A DNA stretch of 64,000 bases, from contig FIZJ01000006.1 of the NCBI GenBank assembly GCA_900019385.1, positions 30,593 through 94,592 on the forward strand. The letters are read 5' to 3'. The position numbers and the translations under genes were made by a program. Below the pieces are notes generated by a model. That model saw only the letters and a program-made list of their open reading frames with translations. It had not been told where the DNA came from and did not search any database. The first letter of the stretch is position 1; every line of letters starts with the position of its first letter. This document shows positions 23,236-32,468 of this stretch, piece after piece. Source of the DNA: an uncultured Clostridia bacterium. Its GTDB lineage: Bacteria > Bacillota > Limnochordia > Darwinibacteriales > DTU012.

Positions 23236-26200
23236 ATGCGCTTAAAACGGCTGGAGTTGGTTGGTTTCAAGTCATTCGCAAACCGTGTTGCACTTGACTT
23301 TGGAGATGGAATCACGGCAATAGTGGGCCCAAATGGTTCGGGAAAGAGCAATATTTCCGACGCCATCCGGTGGGTTTTGGGCGAGCAGAGCATTAAAAGT
23401 ATCCGCGGCTCCAAACTTGAGGATGTGATCTTCGCGGGCAGCGACGGAAAGAAACCTTTGGGAATGGCCGAAGTTCAGCTGACCTTGGACAACAGTGACG
23501 GTTTTCTTCCGATCGAATTCAGTGAAGTGACCATTACCAGGCGGGTGTACCGTTCAGGCGAGAGTGAGTTCTTGATCAACCGCCAACCATGCCGCTTGCG
23601 CGATATTCAGGATTTGTTCACAGACACAGGCTTGGGGCGCGAAGGGTACGCCATCATCGGACAAGGGCAGGTTGATGCCATATTAAGCGTTAATCCGCTT
23701 GATCGGCGCTTTGTTCTGGAAGAGACTGCCGGGATCATCAAGTACCGGCACCGCAAGGAACAGGCTCAGAAGAAATTGGCTCAGACCGAATACGATCTTG
23801 TGCGTGTGTCGGACATTCTATCGGAACTAAAGGATCAGCTGGCGTCATTGGAAATCCAAGCCAAGAAAGCCAGAGAATACCAAAACCTGTCTGGTCAGCT
23901 CGAGCAGGTGATTTTGGACAGAATTGCCTTGAAACTGCGAGACCTTACTGAGCAAAAAACACGCCGCTCTGAGGCACTCGAGTCCTGCCGCGGCGACGCT
24001 GAAAAGCTCAGTGCCGAGCATGAGGCTCTGGAACAGGTTTTACTGGCCGATCAGGAGCAGTTGTTTGTCATCGAGCGTATGCTTGATGAAAGACAGCAAG
24101 AACTCGACCGTTTGAATGAACAGCTCAACCAGGTGATTCAGGCGATCGGGTTGATCGACGAACGTCTGGCTCACAATCAGCTCAATCAAGAGCAGCGCCT
24201 TAAAGCAAAAGACAGCCACTTGGCGCAAAATGAACAACTTAGGCTCAGGTTGAAAGAGATCAACCAAGAATTGGCTGAAAAACAAGAACAGTACAGCTCC
24301 TTGGAACAAGGTGTGTCAGAAGCCGACCAGGCACTGAATCGGAAACGGGAGCTTCTGCAGCAGCAAAGGCAGCAGTTGGAGACAGAGAAAAGCGCCTTTA
24401 TTGAGTTTGTCAGTGAATTGGCGGCCGCGCGGAATTCCGGGCAGAATTACCAGCAGCAGATCCAGCAGTTCAAACAGCAGATCCAGTTCATAGTCCAAGA
24501 ATCCCATGAACTGGAAAAGGAATTGGAAACTCAGCGCCACTATCATCAAGAGCTTTTACAAAAGCACAGCCAACTGATCAGGCAAGATCAAAACCAGGAA
24601 CAGCAGCTGGCCAAATTGCACGAAGAGTGTCAAAGAGCTGAGGAAAAACTGGTACAGGCAGTCTCCGAAGAGACGAAGTGCGTTGACATATATCAGCAAG
24701 TCAGATCGCGCCTTCAGGCCTTAAGAGATTTTGAACGGGAATACGAAGGCTACAGCAACAGTGTCCGCCGCCTGATGCAGGCAAAGCAGGCAGATTTCAA
24801 GGTGTTGGGCACGGTGGCAGAGGTGATCAGTGTTGCTCCTGGATTGGAGACAGCGATCGAGGTTGCCCTGGGTCAGGGCTTGCAGTACTTGATCACCCCT
24901 GACGAATCCGACGCCAAAAAGGCGATTGCCTGGTTGAAGAAACACCAGGCAGGGCGATGCACATTCCTGCCCTTGAATACAGTCAGCGGAAGAACATTTC
25001 CCAAGGAGCACCAGGGGTTTTGGCAGGATGAAGACTGTTTGGGGCCGGCGATGGACTTGATTCAGTTCGATCCAAAGTATACACCAGCGTTGTCCGCGTT
25101 ATTGGGCCGAGTTGTGGTGGTAAAAGACTTGGATGCAGCTCTGCGCCTGCAGCGTAAGATCAAGGATTTCAGCCGGATTGTGACTGTAAGCGGAGAAGTT
25201 GTGATGCCAAACGGTTCTCTGACTGGAGGGAGTATCAGTCAGAGATCTTCCGGGTTGTTGGCACGCAAGAATGAAATCACCGGGTTGGAACGGGAACTGG
25301 AAAAGCACGAAGCCGAACTGGAACGCTTGGCGTGCGTGAAAGCCAGTTTGGAGGCTGAACTTGCTGCCAATAAAGAACAGCAGGAGCAGATCAGGGACAT
25401 GCTTTACCGGATCAAACTGGACATTCAAGCGGCAGAAGCGGAAATCAGCAAACTTGTGGGGGAGCAGCAGCGGCTTTCGCAGCTTATAGACGCCAGAGCG
25501 AAACAGATCAATGACTATCAGCTCATCATGCAGGAGTTGGAGGAGCAGGCCGCCGCGGCAGGAGACACCATTTTGACGATGGTGCGGGAAGAAGCCATAA
25601 AGAGAGACAAGATCCATCAACTTGAGGCTGGAATCGCCGAACTGGATCAAGAACTGCAGCAAGCATCGGCGGGGTTTGCGGACCAAAGAGTTGCCTTGAC
25701 CACGGCTGCCGCCGAGATTAAGCGGATTGAGGAGCAGAAGCGGGTGGTTACCTCCCAGATCAGCGCCAACGAAACTGCTGTTGCCGAAATCGAAAAGGAC
25801 GTCGAGGAACTTGAGTCTCAGCGCAGGCAGCTTAGACAAGAGCAGGCGGCTTGTCGTGAACGGGAAGGGCAGCTGCGCGGCGAGAGGGAAAAACTGATGA
25901 AACAAATCACCGCTGGCAAAAACACTCGTTTGGAGCTTCAGGAAAAGGTAAAGCAGTACAACCAACAGCTGAAATCCCTCCAGTCACGCATCGGCCGGAT
26001 CGACAGGAACATATACAACCACCGTCTAGAACTTGATCGAATCGACTTGGAATTGAGAAGGCTCGATGAGGATCTTGCGGAACGGGAACTCTCTCGCATC
26101 GATGTTGAGGGCAGAGGGGTCTCTCAGGACCTAGATCAGCTGTTGGAGAAGGAGAACAGCTTGAAAAACGCCATTCGGGATCTGGGCCTGGTAAACTTGG

Positions 26201-26775
26201 CTGCGCTTCAGGATTACGAAGCGGTCAAGGAAAGGGTGTTCTTCCTGCAAAACCAGTATGATGATCTGGTCAAGGCTAAAGAAACACTGTATGAGACAAT
26301 AGCGGAAATAAACACCACTAGCGCGGAACGGCTGGCCGAGACATACAAAACGCTGAGGCAGGAGTTTCAAACGATGTTCAAGCTGTTGTTCAAAGGTGGA
26401 CAGGCGGACTTGCAGTTGACAGATCCTGAAAAGATATTGGAGAGCGGGATTGAAATCGTGGCGCAGCCACCTGGGAAAAAACCGCAGAATCTATTGCTGC
26501 TGTCAGGGGGAGAAAGGGCTCTTACGGCTATTGCACTGCTTTTGGCTATCAGAAAAGTAAAGCCGACCCCGTTTGTTGTCCTGGATGAAATCGATGCCAG
26601 TCTGGACGAGATTAATCTTAGACGCTTCACTGAACAGATGCGGTTTTTGGCAGAAGCCACCCAGTTTTTGGTGATCACTCACCGGCCAGGGACCATGGAA
26701 GTGGCGGACCGCCTCTATGGGGTCACCATGGGCGACGACGCCACGAGTCAGTTGATATCGGTGCAGCTATCATAG
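23236..26775 (+). CDS. smc: Chromosome segregation protein SMC
   Basis: SMC is the condensin ATPase that compacts and segregates the chromosome, acting with ScpA and ScpB. The 1179-aa protein has Walker A GPNGSGKSN at 31-39, a first coiled coil, a hinge at about 505-660 and a second coiled coil. The C-terminal head has the signature LSGGERALTAI (about 1089) and Walker B VVLDEIDASLDE (about 1113). The ATG at 23236 is 5 nt behind GGAGGT; the track adds four residues. ftsY follows, the normal order. Confidence 0.97.
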   Translation: MRLKRLELVGFKSFANRVALDFGDGITAIVGPNGSGKSNISDAIRWVLGEQSIKSIRGSKLEDVIFAGSDGKKPLGMAEVQLTLDNSDGFLPIEFSEVTITRRVYRSGESEFLINRQPCRLRDIQDLFTDTGLGREGYAIIGQGQVDAILSVNPLDRRFVLEETAGIIKYRHRKEQAQKKLAQTEYDLVRVSDILSELKDQLASLEIQAKKAREYQNLSGQLEQVILDRIALKLRDLTEQKTRRSEALESCRGDAEKLSAEHEALEQVLLADQEQLFVIERMLDERQQELDRLNEQLNQVIQAIGLIDERLAHNQLNQEQRLKAKDSHLAQNEQLRLRLKEINQELAEKQEQYSSLEQGVSEADQALNRKRELLQQQRQQLETEKSAFIEFVSELAAARNSGQNYQQQIQQFKQQIQFIVQESHELEKELETQRHYHQELLQKHSQLIRQDQNQEQQLAKLHEECQRAEEKLVQAVSEETKCVDIYQQVRSRLQALRDFEREYEGYSNSVRRLMQAKQADFKVLGTVAEVISVAPGLETAIEVALGQGLQYLITPDESDAKKAIAWLKKHQAGRCTFLPLNTVSGRTFPKEHQGFWQDEDCLGPAMDLIQFDPKYTPALSALLGRVVVVKDLDAALRLQRKIKDFSRIVTVSGEVVMPNGSLTGGSISQRSSGLLARKNEITGLERELEKHEAELERLACVKASLEAELAANKEQQEQIRDMLYRIKLDIQAAEAEISKLVGEQQRLSQLIDARAKQINDYQLIMQELEEQAAAAGDTILTMVREEAIKRDKIHQLEAGIAELDQELQQASAGFADQRVALTTAAAEIKRIEEQKRVVTSQISANETAVAEIEKDVEELESQRRQLRQEQAACREREGQLRGEREKLMKQITAGKNTRLELQEKVKQYNQQLKSLQSRIGRIDRNIYNHRLELDRIDLELRRLDEDLAERELSRIDVEGRGVSQDLDQLLEKENSLKNAIRDLGLVNLAALQDYEAVKERVFFLQNQYDDLVKAKETLYETIAEINTTSAERLAETYKTLRQEFQTMFKLLFKGGQADLQLTDPEKILESGIEIVAQPPGKKPQNLLLLSGGERALTAIALLLAIRKVKPTPFVVLDEIDASLDEINLRRFTEQMRFLAEATQFLVITHRPGTMEVADRLYGVTMGDDATSQLISVQLS

Positions 26776-26794
26776 GAACAGGAGTCGATTGTGG

Positions 26795-27823
26795 ATGCTT
26801 AAGAAACTGTTTTCAAAATCTAGCAAAAAAGACGATCAAGCAGAAGCGAAATTGGCTGAGGAGCATACAGATAAAAGCCAAGGGCTTGAGGACAATGTCG
26901 AAAAAGAGACACCGGCGGGATTGTTTGCCCGGTTAAGGCAGGGATTGGCAAAAACCAGAGCGGGATTTGTGGATCGCATCGGGCAGGTGTTGTCCGGGCG
27001 CAGCATAGACGACCAACTATTTGATGAGTTGGAAGAGATCCTGATTCAAGCCGATGTGGGCGTGACCACGACTCTGGAATTAGTCGAAAGAATCAGGCGG
27101 CGGGTAGAAGCGGAAAGAATCACAGAAGGCGGGGTGATCAAGGAACTGCTTAAAACCGAGATCACTGAATTGCTGTCCAGGGATCACCAGCCACTTCGTC
27201 TGCCTGAACACACTCCAGCCGCATTTATGGTAGTGGGTGTCAATGGGGTTGGTAAAACAACAACCATTGGCAAACTGGCTTATCGGTTCAGGCAAAATCA
27301 GGCGAAAGTGGTTCTGGGGGCGGCCGACACATTTCGGGCGGCAGCAGTGGATCAGTTGAGGGTATGGGCGAACCGGACCGGAGCCGACCTCATCGCGCAT
27401 CAAGAGGGAGCGGATCCAAGCGCTGTCGCGTTTGATTCTGTGGCAGCGGCGAAAGCGCGGAAGGCGGAGGTCTTGATCATTGATACTGCCGGGCGGCTGC
27501 ACACCAAAACCAACCTCATGGCCGAACTTGGAAAAGTATACCGTGTGGCGGCCAAGGAACTCGGGCGCGAGCTTGATGAAGTGCTGCTTGTCGTTGATGC
27601 AACCACCGGTCAGAACGCCTTGTCCCAAGCCAAGCTGTTCAGCGCATCGGTCCCATTGACCGGTATTGTCCTCACCAAGCTCGACGGTACTGCCAAGGGC
27701 GGCATAATTTTGGCTTTGGCTAACGAACTGAAGCTTCCGGTGAAGCTGATTGGTGTTGGTGAACAGCTGTGGGATCTGCAGGATTTTGATCCCGCCAGTT
27801 TTACTAACGCTCTGTTCACATAG
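26795..27823 (+). CDS. ftsY: Signal recognition particle receptor FtsY
   Basis: FtsY docks SRP-ribosome complexes at the membrane. After an acidic A region (about 1-45) comes the NG GTPase domain: GVNGVGKTTTIGKLA (about 148), DTFRAAA, DTAGRLHT (about 230) and TKLDGTAKGG (about 294). The protein is 342 aa. The ATG at 26795 is 10 nt behind AGGAG; the track's TTG at 26789 would be too close. It forms a unit with smc. Confidence 0.96.
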   Translation: MLKKLFSKSSKKDDQAEAKLAEEHTDKSQGLEDNVEKETPAGLFARLRQGLAKTRAGFVDRIGQVLSGRSIDDQLFDELEEILIQADVGVTTTLELVERIRRRVEAERITEGGVIKELLKTEITELLSRDHQPLRLPEHTPAAFMVVGVNGVGKTTTIGKLAYRFRQNQAKVVLGAADTFRAAAVDQLRVWANRTGADLIAHQEGADPSAVAFDSVAAAKARKAEVLIIDTAGRLHTKTNLMAELGKVYRVAAKELGRELDEVLLVVDATTGQNALSQAKLFSASVPLTGIVLTKLDGTAKGGIILALANELKLPVKLIGVGEQLWDLQDFDPASFTNALFT

Positions 27824-27840
27824 CTGGCAAGGAAAAAAAC

Positions 27841-27869
27841 TTGACAGATCCGCCACACTTCGATATACT
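27841..27869 (+). promoter_or_regulatory. Sigma-A promoter of the ylxM-ffh operon
   Basis: TTGACA (27841-27846), a 17-bp spacer and TATACT (27864-27869), 38 bp upstream of ylxM. Starts the long unit ylxM to rplS. Confidence 0.8.
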
Positions 27870-27907
27870 ACCTCTGTAAAGTTAATATACTTAACAGGGG
27901 TATTATT

Positions 27908-28273
27908 ATGGAAGATGCAGTGCGAAAAGCCTTGATGTATGATTTCTATGGCCCGCTGTTGACCCCTCGGCAGCAGGACATTTATGAAATGTACTATGGG
28001 CAGGATATGAGCCTGGGAGAGATTGCCGAACAGCTGGATATCTCCCGCCAGGCAGTCTGGGATATAGTGAAGCGCTCTGCTGTGATCCTTGAAGAGTACG
28101 AGCAGAAACTCGGTCTGATCGCCAGACATATGGAGCAGCAAGAACATCTGGCCCAGGTTGAGAGTTGCCTAAAAAAGCTTAGGCGGCTGATTGAGAACCA
28201 GGAAAGAGCAGCTTCCATCGGAGCACTCGCAGAAATAGAACAGCTGATTCACCGAATCCGGTTTGAGGCCTAG
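27908..28273 (+). CDS. ylxM: SRP-associated protein YlxM
   Basis: YlxM is a small helix-turn-helix protein encoded with ffh and shown in streptococci to associate with SRP. The 121-aa protein has LLTPRQQDIYEMYYGQDMSL and GEIAEQLDISRQAVWDIVKR, a sigma-70 region-4-like HTH (about 20-62), then a charged helix. It lies 13 bp ahead of ffh. Confidence 0.93.
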   Translation: MEDAVRKALMYDFYGPLLTPRQQDIYEMYYGQDMSLGEIAEQLDISRQAVWDIVKRSAVILEEYEQKLGLIARHMEQQEHLAQVESCLKKLRRLIENQERAASIGALAEIEQLIHRIRFEA

Positions 28274-28286
28274 GAGGGCGAGTCTG

Positions 28287-29621
28287 ATGCCGTTTAGCAA
28301 CTTAACCAATCGTTTGCAGGATACATTCCGCAAACTGAGGGCCAGAGGTAAACTGACAGAAAAAGATGTCGACGCCGCACTGCGGGAAGTCCGTTTGGCT
28401 TTGTTGGAAGCAGATGTCAATTACCTGGTGGTAAAGGATTTTATTGCGAAGGTCAAGGAACGGGCGGTCGGGCATCAAGTTTTGGAAAGCCTCTCTCCAG
28501 GGCAGCAGGTGATCAAAATAGTCCATGAGGAATTGACCAGCCTGATGGGGGGGACGCAGAGCAAGATCAACCTGGCCTCAAAACCGCCGACAGTCATCAT
28601 GATGGTTGGACTCCAAGGTTCAGGTAAAACCACCACCAGCGGCAAACTCGCGCTGCATTTCAAGAGCAGGGGCCACAGGCCGCTGCTGGTTGCGGCGGAC
28701 ATCTATCGGCCTGCAGCTATCAAACAGCTGATGGTTGTCGGTGAGCAGGTCAAGGTACCGGTATTCAGCATGGGTGAAACCAATCCGGTGGATATTGCCA
28801 AAGCAGCTGCTGCACATGCCAGGGCACACGGAAACGACATTGTGATCATCGACACTGCCGGCAGGCTCCATATCGACGCCGAGTTGATGCAAGAGCTCGC
28901 AGAGATCAAAAACACCGTCAACCCTCATGAAATCCTGTTGATTGTCGATTCCATGACCGGGCAGGAGGCTGTCAATGTTGCATCCAGCTTTGATCAACAG
29001 CTTGGTGTCGATGGTGTGATTCTCACCAAGCTTGACGGCGACGCCCGAGGCGGCGCAGCGCTGTCCATCAAGTCTGTGACAGGCAAACCCATCAAGTTTG
29101 CTGCCATGAGTGAGAAGATGGATGGGTTGGAAGTGTTTTATCCAGACCGGATGGCATCCAGGATCTTGGGGATGGGCGATGTTCTAAGCCTGATTGAGAA
29201 AGCGGAAGCCGCCTTTGATGAACAAAAGGCTAGAGAACTGACGGAAAAGATGCGGCGTGACGAGTTCACCCTTGAGGATTTCCGGGAGCAGCTGGCTCAG
29301 ATTAAGAAAATGGGGCCTCTGGATCAATTGTTGGGCATGATTCCCGGAATGGGCAGGCTTAATCAGATGCGCGACTTGGCCGTTGACGACTCCCATTTAA
29401 AACGTATCGAAGCAATCATCAATTCCATGACTGGCGAAGAGCGGCGCAATCCTGACATCATCGGGGGTTCGCGCAAACGCAGGATTGCCGCAGGCTCAGG
29501 AACAAGCGTGCAGGATGTGAACCGGCTGCTCAAACAGTTCAACCAGACCCGGCAGATGATGAGACAGTTTTCAGAGCTTGAAAAACGCGGCCGTAAAGGC
29601 AAGTTCAATTTATTCCGCTGA
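28287..29621 (+). CDS. ffh: Signal recognition particle protein Ffh
   Basis: Ffh is the protein of the bacterial SRP, binding signal peptides and SRP RNA. The NG domain (about 1-295) has GLQGSGKTTT (about 109), DTAGRLHID and TKLDGDARGG. The methionine-rich M domain (about 320-444) contains GMIPGMGRLNQM and the RNA-binding IINSMTGEERRNP...GSRKRRIAAGSG. The protein is 444 aa. The ATG at 28287 is 8 nt behind AGGAGGG; the track start is upstream of it. Confidence 0.97.
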   Translation: MPFSNLTNRLQDTFRKLRARGKLTEKDVDAALREVRLALLEADVNYLVVKDFIAKVKERAVGHQVLESLSPGQQVIKIVHEELTSLMGGTQSKINLASKPPTVIMMVGLQGSGKTTTSGKLALHFKSRGHRPLLVAADIYRPAAIKQLMVVGEQVKVPVFSMGETNPVDIAKAAAAHARAHGNDIVIIDTAGRLHIDAELMQELAEIKNTVNPHEILLIVDSMTGQEAVNVASSFDQQLGVDGVILTKLDGDARGGAALSIKSVTGKPIKFAAMSEKMDGLEVFYPDRMASRILGMGDVLSLIEKAEAAFDEQKARELTEKMRRDEFTLEDFREQLAQIKKMGPLDQLLGMIPGMGRLNQMRDLAVDDSHLKRIEAIINSMTGEERRNPDIIGGSRKRRIAAGSGTSVQDVNRLLKQFNQTRQMMRQFSELEKRGRKGKFNLFR

Positions 29622-29675
29622 TCATCTCTCTTTGAGAGTGACATAGAAGCTTGAAGCAGCAGAGGAGGTGACAAA

Positions 29676-29918
29676 ATGGCAGTCAGAATCAGGCTGAAAA
29701 GGATGGGGGCAAAGAAACGTCCATTTTACCGGTTGGTAGTTGCTGACTCAAGAGCGGCACGGGATGGTAGATTTATTGACACCCTCGGGTACTACAACCC
29801 GATCACCGAACCCGCTCAGATTGAGATCGACAAAGAAAAGGCATTAAGCTGGCTCAAGAAAGGCGCACAGCCCTCGGATACGGCGAGAGCGCTCCTGAAG
29901 AAAAGTGGTGTGTTGTAA
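29676..29918 (+). CDS. rpsP: 30S ribosomal protein S16
   Basis: S16 is a small protein of the 30S subunit needed for assembly. The 80-aa sequence begins [26 protein letters not shown] and contains [24 protein letters not shown] lies 6 nt before the ATG. The ffh-rpsP-khpA-rimM-trmD-rplS order is standard. Confidence 0.98.
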   Translation: MAVRIRLKRMGAKKRPFYRLVVADSRAARDGRFIDTLGYYNPITEPAQIEIDKEKALSWLKKGAQPSDTARALLKKSGVL

Positions 29919-29954
29919 ATCAAGCCCTAAACTTAGACGATAGGAGGCAGTACT

Positions 29955-30185
29955 TTGAAGGAATTACTCGAATTCATGGCTAAGTCATTGGTGGAAAAAG
30001 CGGATGAAGTAACAGTTTCGGAAGTCGAATCCGACGGTGAGACAGTATATCAAATCCAAACCGCGGAAAGCGATATAGGCAGAGTAATCGGTAAACAAGG
30101 AAGAATCATCAAGGCGATCCGCACTGTCGCCAAAGCTGCGGCCGTCAAGGAAGGAATCAAGATTCGGGTTGATGTTGTGGAATAA
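29955..30185 (+). CDS. khpA: KH-domain RNA-binding protein KhpA (YlqC)
   Basis: KhpA is a 76-aa single KH-domain protein that, with KhpB/Jag, binds many RNAs and affects cell elongation. The KH signature is IGRVIGKQGRIIKAIRTV with the GKQG loop. The TTG start follows AGGAGG. Its stop overlaps the rimM start (TAATG). Confidence 0.94.
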   Translation: MKELLEFMAKSLVEKADEVTVSEVESDGETVYQIQTAESDIGRVIGKQGRIIKAIRTVAKAAAVKEGIKIRVDVVE

Positions 30186-30718
30186 TGGAGCCGCGATGGA
30201 TTCTCATTGGTGAAATTGCCGCTGCACACAGCAGCAAAGGCGAAGTCCGGGTCATCCCCCACACCGAGTTCCCCGAAAGATTCCTCAACATGGAACGCGT
30301 GCAGTTGTTTAAAGAATCGGACGCGGAACCGGCACTCAGCTTCACAGTGGAAAGAGCGCGGCTGCACAAGCAGTTCGTTCTGCTGAAACTGGCGGGAGTC
30401 GACAACATCGGACAGGCACAAACTCTCAAGGGAATGCTGATCAAGGTGGATAGCCGCGATGTGGTGCCTTTGCCACCAGGCCGGCACTATATTTTTCAAC
30501 TGATTGGGTTGAAAGTAATAACCACCGAAGGCTTGGAGTTGGGTGTAATCACCGATGTGCTTCAAACCGGCGCCAATGATGTTTATGTGATCGATCCCAA
30601 TCCCGGTGTCACCAAGCAGCGGGAAATCTTGATTCCCGTGATTGAGCCGGTGGTGTTGGATGTAAACCTGGAAACCGGAGTCGTTTTAGTGAATCTCCTT
30701 GATGGACTGCTAGATTGA
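30185..30718 (+). CDS. rimM: 16S rRNA processing protein RimM
   Basis: RimM assists maturation of the 30S head and binds S19. The 177-aa protein opens with WILIGEIAAAHSSKGEVRV, the RimM N-terminal beta barrel, and ends in a PRC-barrel domain with LGVITDVLQTGANDVYVI and ILIPVIEPVVLDVNLE. It is coupled to khpA by TAATG and precedes trmD by 11 bp. Confidence 0.96.
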   Translation: MEPRWILIGEIAAAHSSKGEVRVIPHTEFPERFLNMERVQLFKESDAEPALSFTVERARLHKQFVLLKLAGVDNIGQAQTLKGMLIKVDSRDVVPLPPGRHYIFQLIGLKVITTEGLELGVITDVLQTGANDVYVIDPNPGVTKQREILIPVIEPVVLDVNLETGVVLVNLLDGLLD

Positions 30719-30729
30719 GGATTGAGACT

Positions 30730-31473
30730 ATGCGCATAGATATCCTGACGCTGTTTCCTGAAATGTTTGATGGAGTCTTGGGCACCAGTATTCTCGGCAG
30801 GGCGCAGTCTGCAGGCTTGCTCACTGTTCAAGCCTGGAATATTCGAGATTTCGCATTTGACAAACACCGCACCGTCGATGATGTACCCTACGGTGGTGGG
30901 GCTGGGATGGTGCTGAAACCGGATGTGGTCACCGCTTGCCTTGAGCATGTCAAAGCGGTCAATCCGGGAAAAGTCGTCTATCTGACACCACAAGGCTCTG
31001 TGTTCGATCAGGTTAAAGCGGAAAGCCTGGCGCAGGAAGCCAGCCTGATTCTCCTCTGCGGCCATTATGAAGGCATTGATCAGCGCATCCGCGACGGATG
31101 GGTTGACGAGGAGATTTCGATCGGAGATTATGTACTGACTGGCGGTGAACTTCCTGCCATGGTGGTGATCGACGCTGTAGCCCGCTTGATTCCTGGAGTG
31201 CTTGGAGACGAAGCTTCAGCCCGGGAAGACTCTTTTGTCAATGGATTGTTGGAGTACCCACATTACACACGGCCTGCCGAGTTCCGCGGCCGTCAAGTCC
31301 CGCCGGTGCTGTTGAGCGGGAACCATGAAATGATCCGTAAGTGGCGTCTTAAGGAGGCTTTACGCCTAACTCTCAAAAGGCGCCCGGATTTGATCGAGAG
31401 GCGCCTGCTCTCCGACGAAGAGCGGCAGCTTTTACGGGAAGTATTGAAAGAGGAATGCAACGAAGGGAGGTAA
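30730..31473 (+). CDS. trmD: tRNA (guanine37-N1)-methyltransferase TrmD
   Basis: TrmD methylates G37 of tRNAs next to the anticodon, preventing frameshifts. The 247-aa SPOUT enzyme has [24 protein letters not shown] and [20 protein letters not shown], which form the trefoil knot and active site. The ATG at 30730 is 9 nt behind GAGG; the track TTG at 30715 lies at the rimM stop. rplS follows within 6 bp. Confidence 0.97.
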   Translation: MRIDILTLFPEMFDGVLGTSILGRAQSAGLLTVQAWNIRDFAFDKHRTVDDVPYGGGAGMVLKPDVVTACLEHVKAVNPGKVVYLTPQGSVFDQVKAESLAQEASLILLCGHYEGIDQRIRDGWVDEEISIGDYVLTGGELPAMVVIDAVARLIPGVLGDEASAREDSFVNGLLEYPHYTRPAEFRGRQVPPVLLSGNHEMIRKWRLKEALRLTLKRRPDLIERRLLSDEERQLLREVLKEECNEGR

Positions 31474-31478
31474 TTGCC

Positions 31479-31826
31479 GTGAATGTGATCGAGGCCATCG
31501 AAAGAGAACAGTTGAAGCAGGATCTGCCTGATTTCCGGGTAGGAGATACCGTACGGGTTCATGTCAAAGTTGTCGAAGGCTCCAATGAGCGGATTCAGAT
31601 TTTCGAAGGCGCGGTGCTGCGCCGGATGGGGTCAGGAATCAATGAGATGTTCACTGTGCGGAAAGTGACTCAAGGAGTGGGCGTCGAAAGAACTTTCCCG
31701 CTGCACTCACCACGGGTGGCAAAGATTGATGTGGTTCGCCGCGGCAAAGTACGCCGTGCCAGGCTGTATTATCTGCGGGAGCGCTCCGGTAAGGCTGCCC
31801 GCATCAAGGATCAAAGATTTTACTAG
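31479..31826 (+). CDS. rplS: 50S ribosomal protein L19
   Basis: L19 sits at the 30S-50S interface. The 115-aa sequence has [29 protein letters not shown] and the typical end [20 protein letters not shown] chose the GTG at 31479, 8 nt behind GGGAGG; the track start at 31455 lies in trmD and adds eight non-family residues. A terminator follows. Confidence 0.97.
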   Translation: MNVIEAIEREQLKQDLPDFRVGDTVRVHVKVVEGSNERIQIFEGAVLRRMGSGINEMFTVRKVTQGVGVERTFPLHSPRVAKIDVVRRGKVRRARLYYLRERSGKAARIKDQRFY

Positions 31827-31866
31827 GATATTGGGGAGTGAATCCGGGCACTCCCTATCCTTTTTT
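31825..31866 (+). terminator. Terminator after rplS
   Basis: AGGATA plus GGGAGTG pairs with CACTCCC plus TATCCT, with a small bulge and an 8-nt loop, followed by TTTTTT. lepB begins 32 bp later with no clear promoter, so read-through may supply the downstream genes. Confidence 0.85.
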
Positions 31867-31898
31867 GCTTCTTGATTTTGGCGAGATGGGGTGCGCTG

Positions 31899-32453
31899 AT
31901 GAGCAGAAGTGAGATCCGGGAATATGTCGAGGCGTTTGTCATTGCTGTACTGCTGGCCTTATTTATTATTACCTTCATTGCCCAATCGTTCCGGGTGGAA
32001 GGTTCCTCGATGGAACCGACATTACACGACGGGCAGCGGTTGATCGTGGATAAATTGTCATATCGCTTCAGCACTCCCAAGGTGGGTGATGTCGTAGTCT
32101 TCCGTTATCCGACGGATGTGACCCGGATGTTTATCAAAAGGGTGATCGGCATTCCCGGTGATGAGATTCTCATCGAAGACGGGATTGTTTACCGCAATGG
32201 GCGGCCGCTGGTGGAAAATTACATTAATGGTCCCACACATGGAGCCTTTACCCGCAACTATGGCCCGGTCATTGTTCCGCCTGAAAGCTATTTTGTACTG
32301 GGCGACAACCGGCTTAACAGCGATGACAGCCGTTATCCTGACGTTGGCTTTGTCCCCAAGGCTCTCTTGGTTGGGCGCGCTGTTTTTGCCTACTGGCCGC
32401 TGAACACAGTGGGAACTATAAGAGTCCCTGATTCTTTGAAACAGGAAAGGTGA
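31899..32453 (+). CDS. lepB: Signal peptidase I
   Basis: Type I signal peptidase removes signal peptides from exported proteins. The 184-aa protein has one N-terminal membrane segment (about 10-30), the catalytic Ser37 in GSSMEPTL and the general base Lys80 in FIKRVIGIPGD. The GDNRLNSDDSRY box is also present. It is a short Bacillus-type (SipS) form with a single anchor. The ATG at 31899 is chosen over the track TTG at 31872. Confidence 0.95.
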   Translation: MSRSEIREYVEAFVIAVLLALFIITFIAQSFRVEGSSMEPTLHDGQRLIVDKLSYRFSTPKVGDVVVFRYPTDVTRMFIKRVIGIPGDEILIEDGIVYRNGRPLVENYINGPTHGAFTRNYGPVIVPPESYFVLGDNRLNSDDSRYPDVGFVPKALLVGRAVFAYWPLNTVGTIRVPDSLKQER

Positions 32454-32468
32454 ATCTGGAGGATATTT

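Noticed and set aside
25099-25965. Minus-strand ORF of 288 aa inside smc
   Set aside because: Leu/Phe-rich antisense of the SMC coiled coil, a common artefact of Glu/Gln-rich codons.
27080-28147. Minus-strand ORF of 355 aa opposite ftsY and ylxM
   Set aside because: It lies antisense to two well-conserved genes, crosses the ylxM promoter and shows no domain or hydrophobic pattern; a shadow of codon bias.
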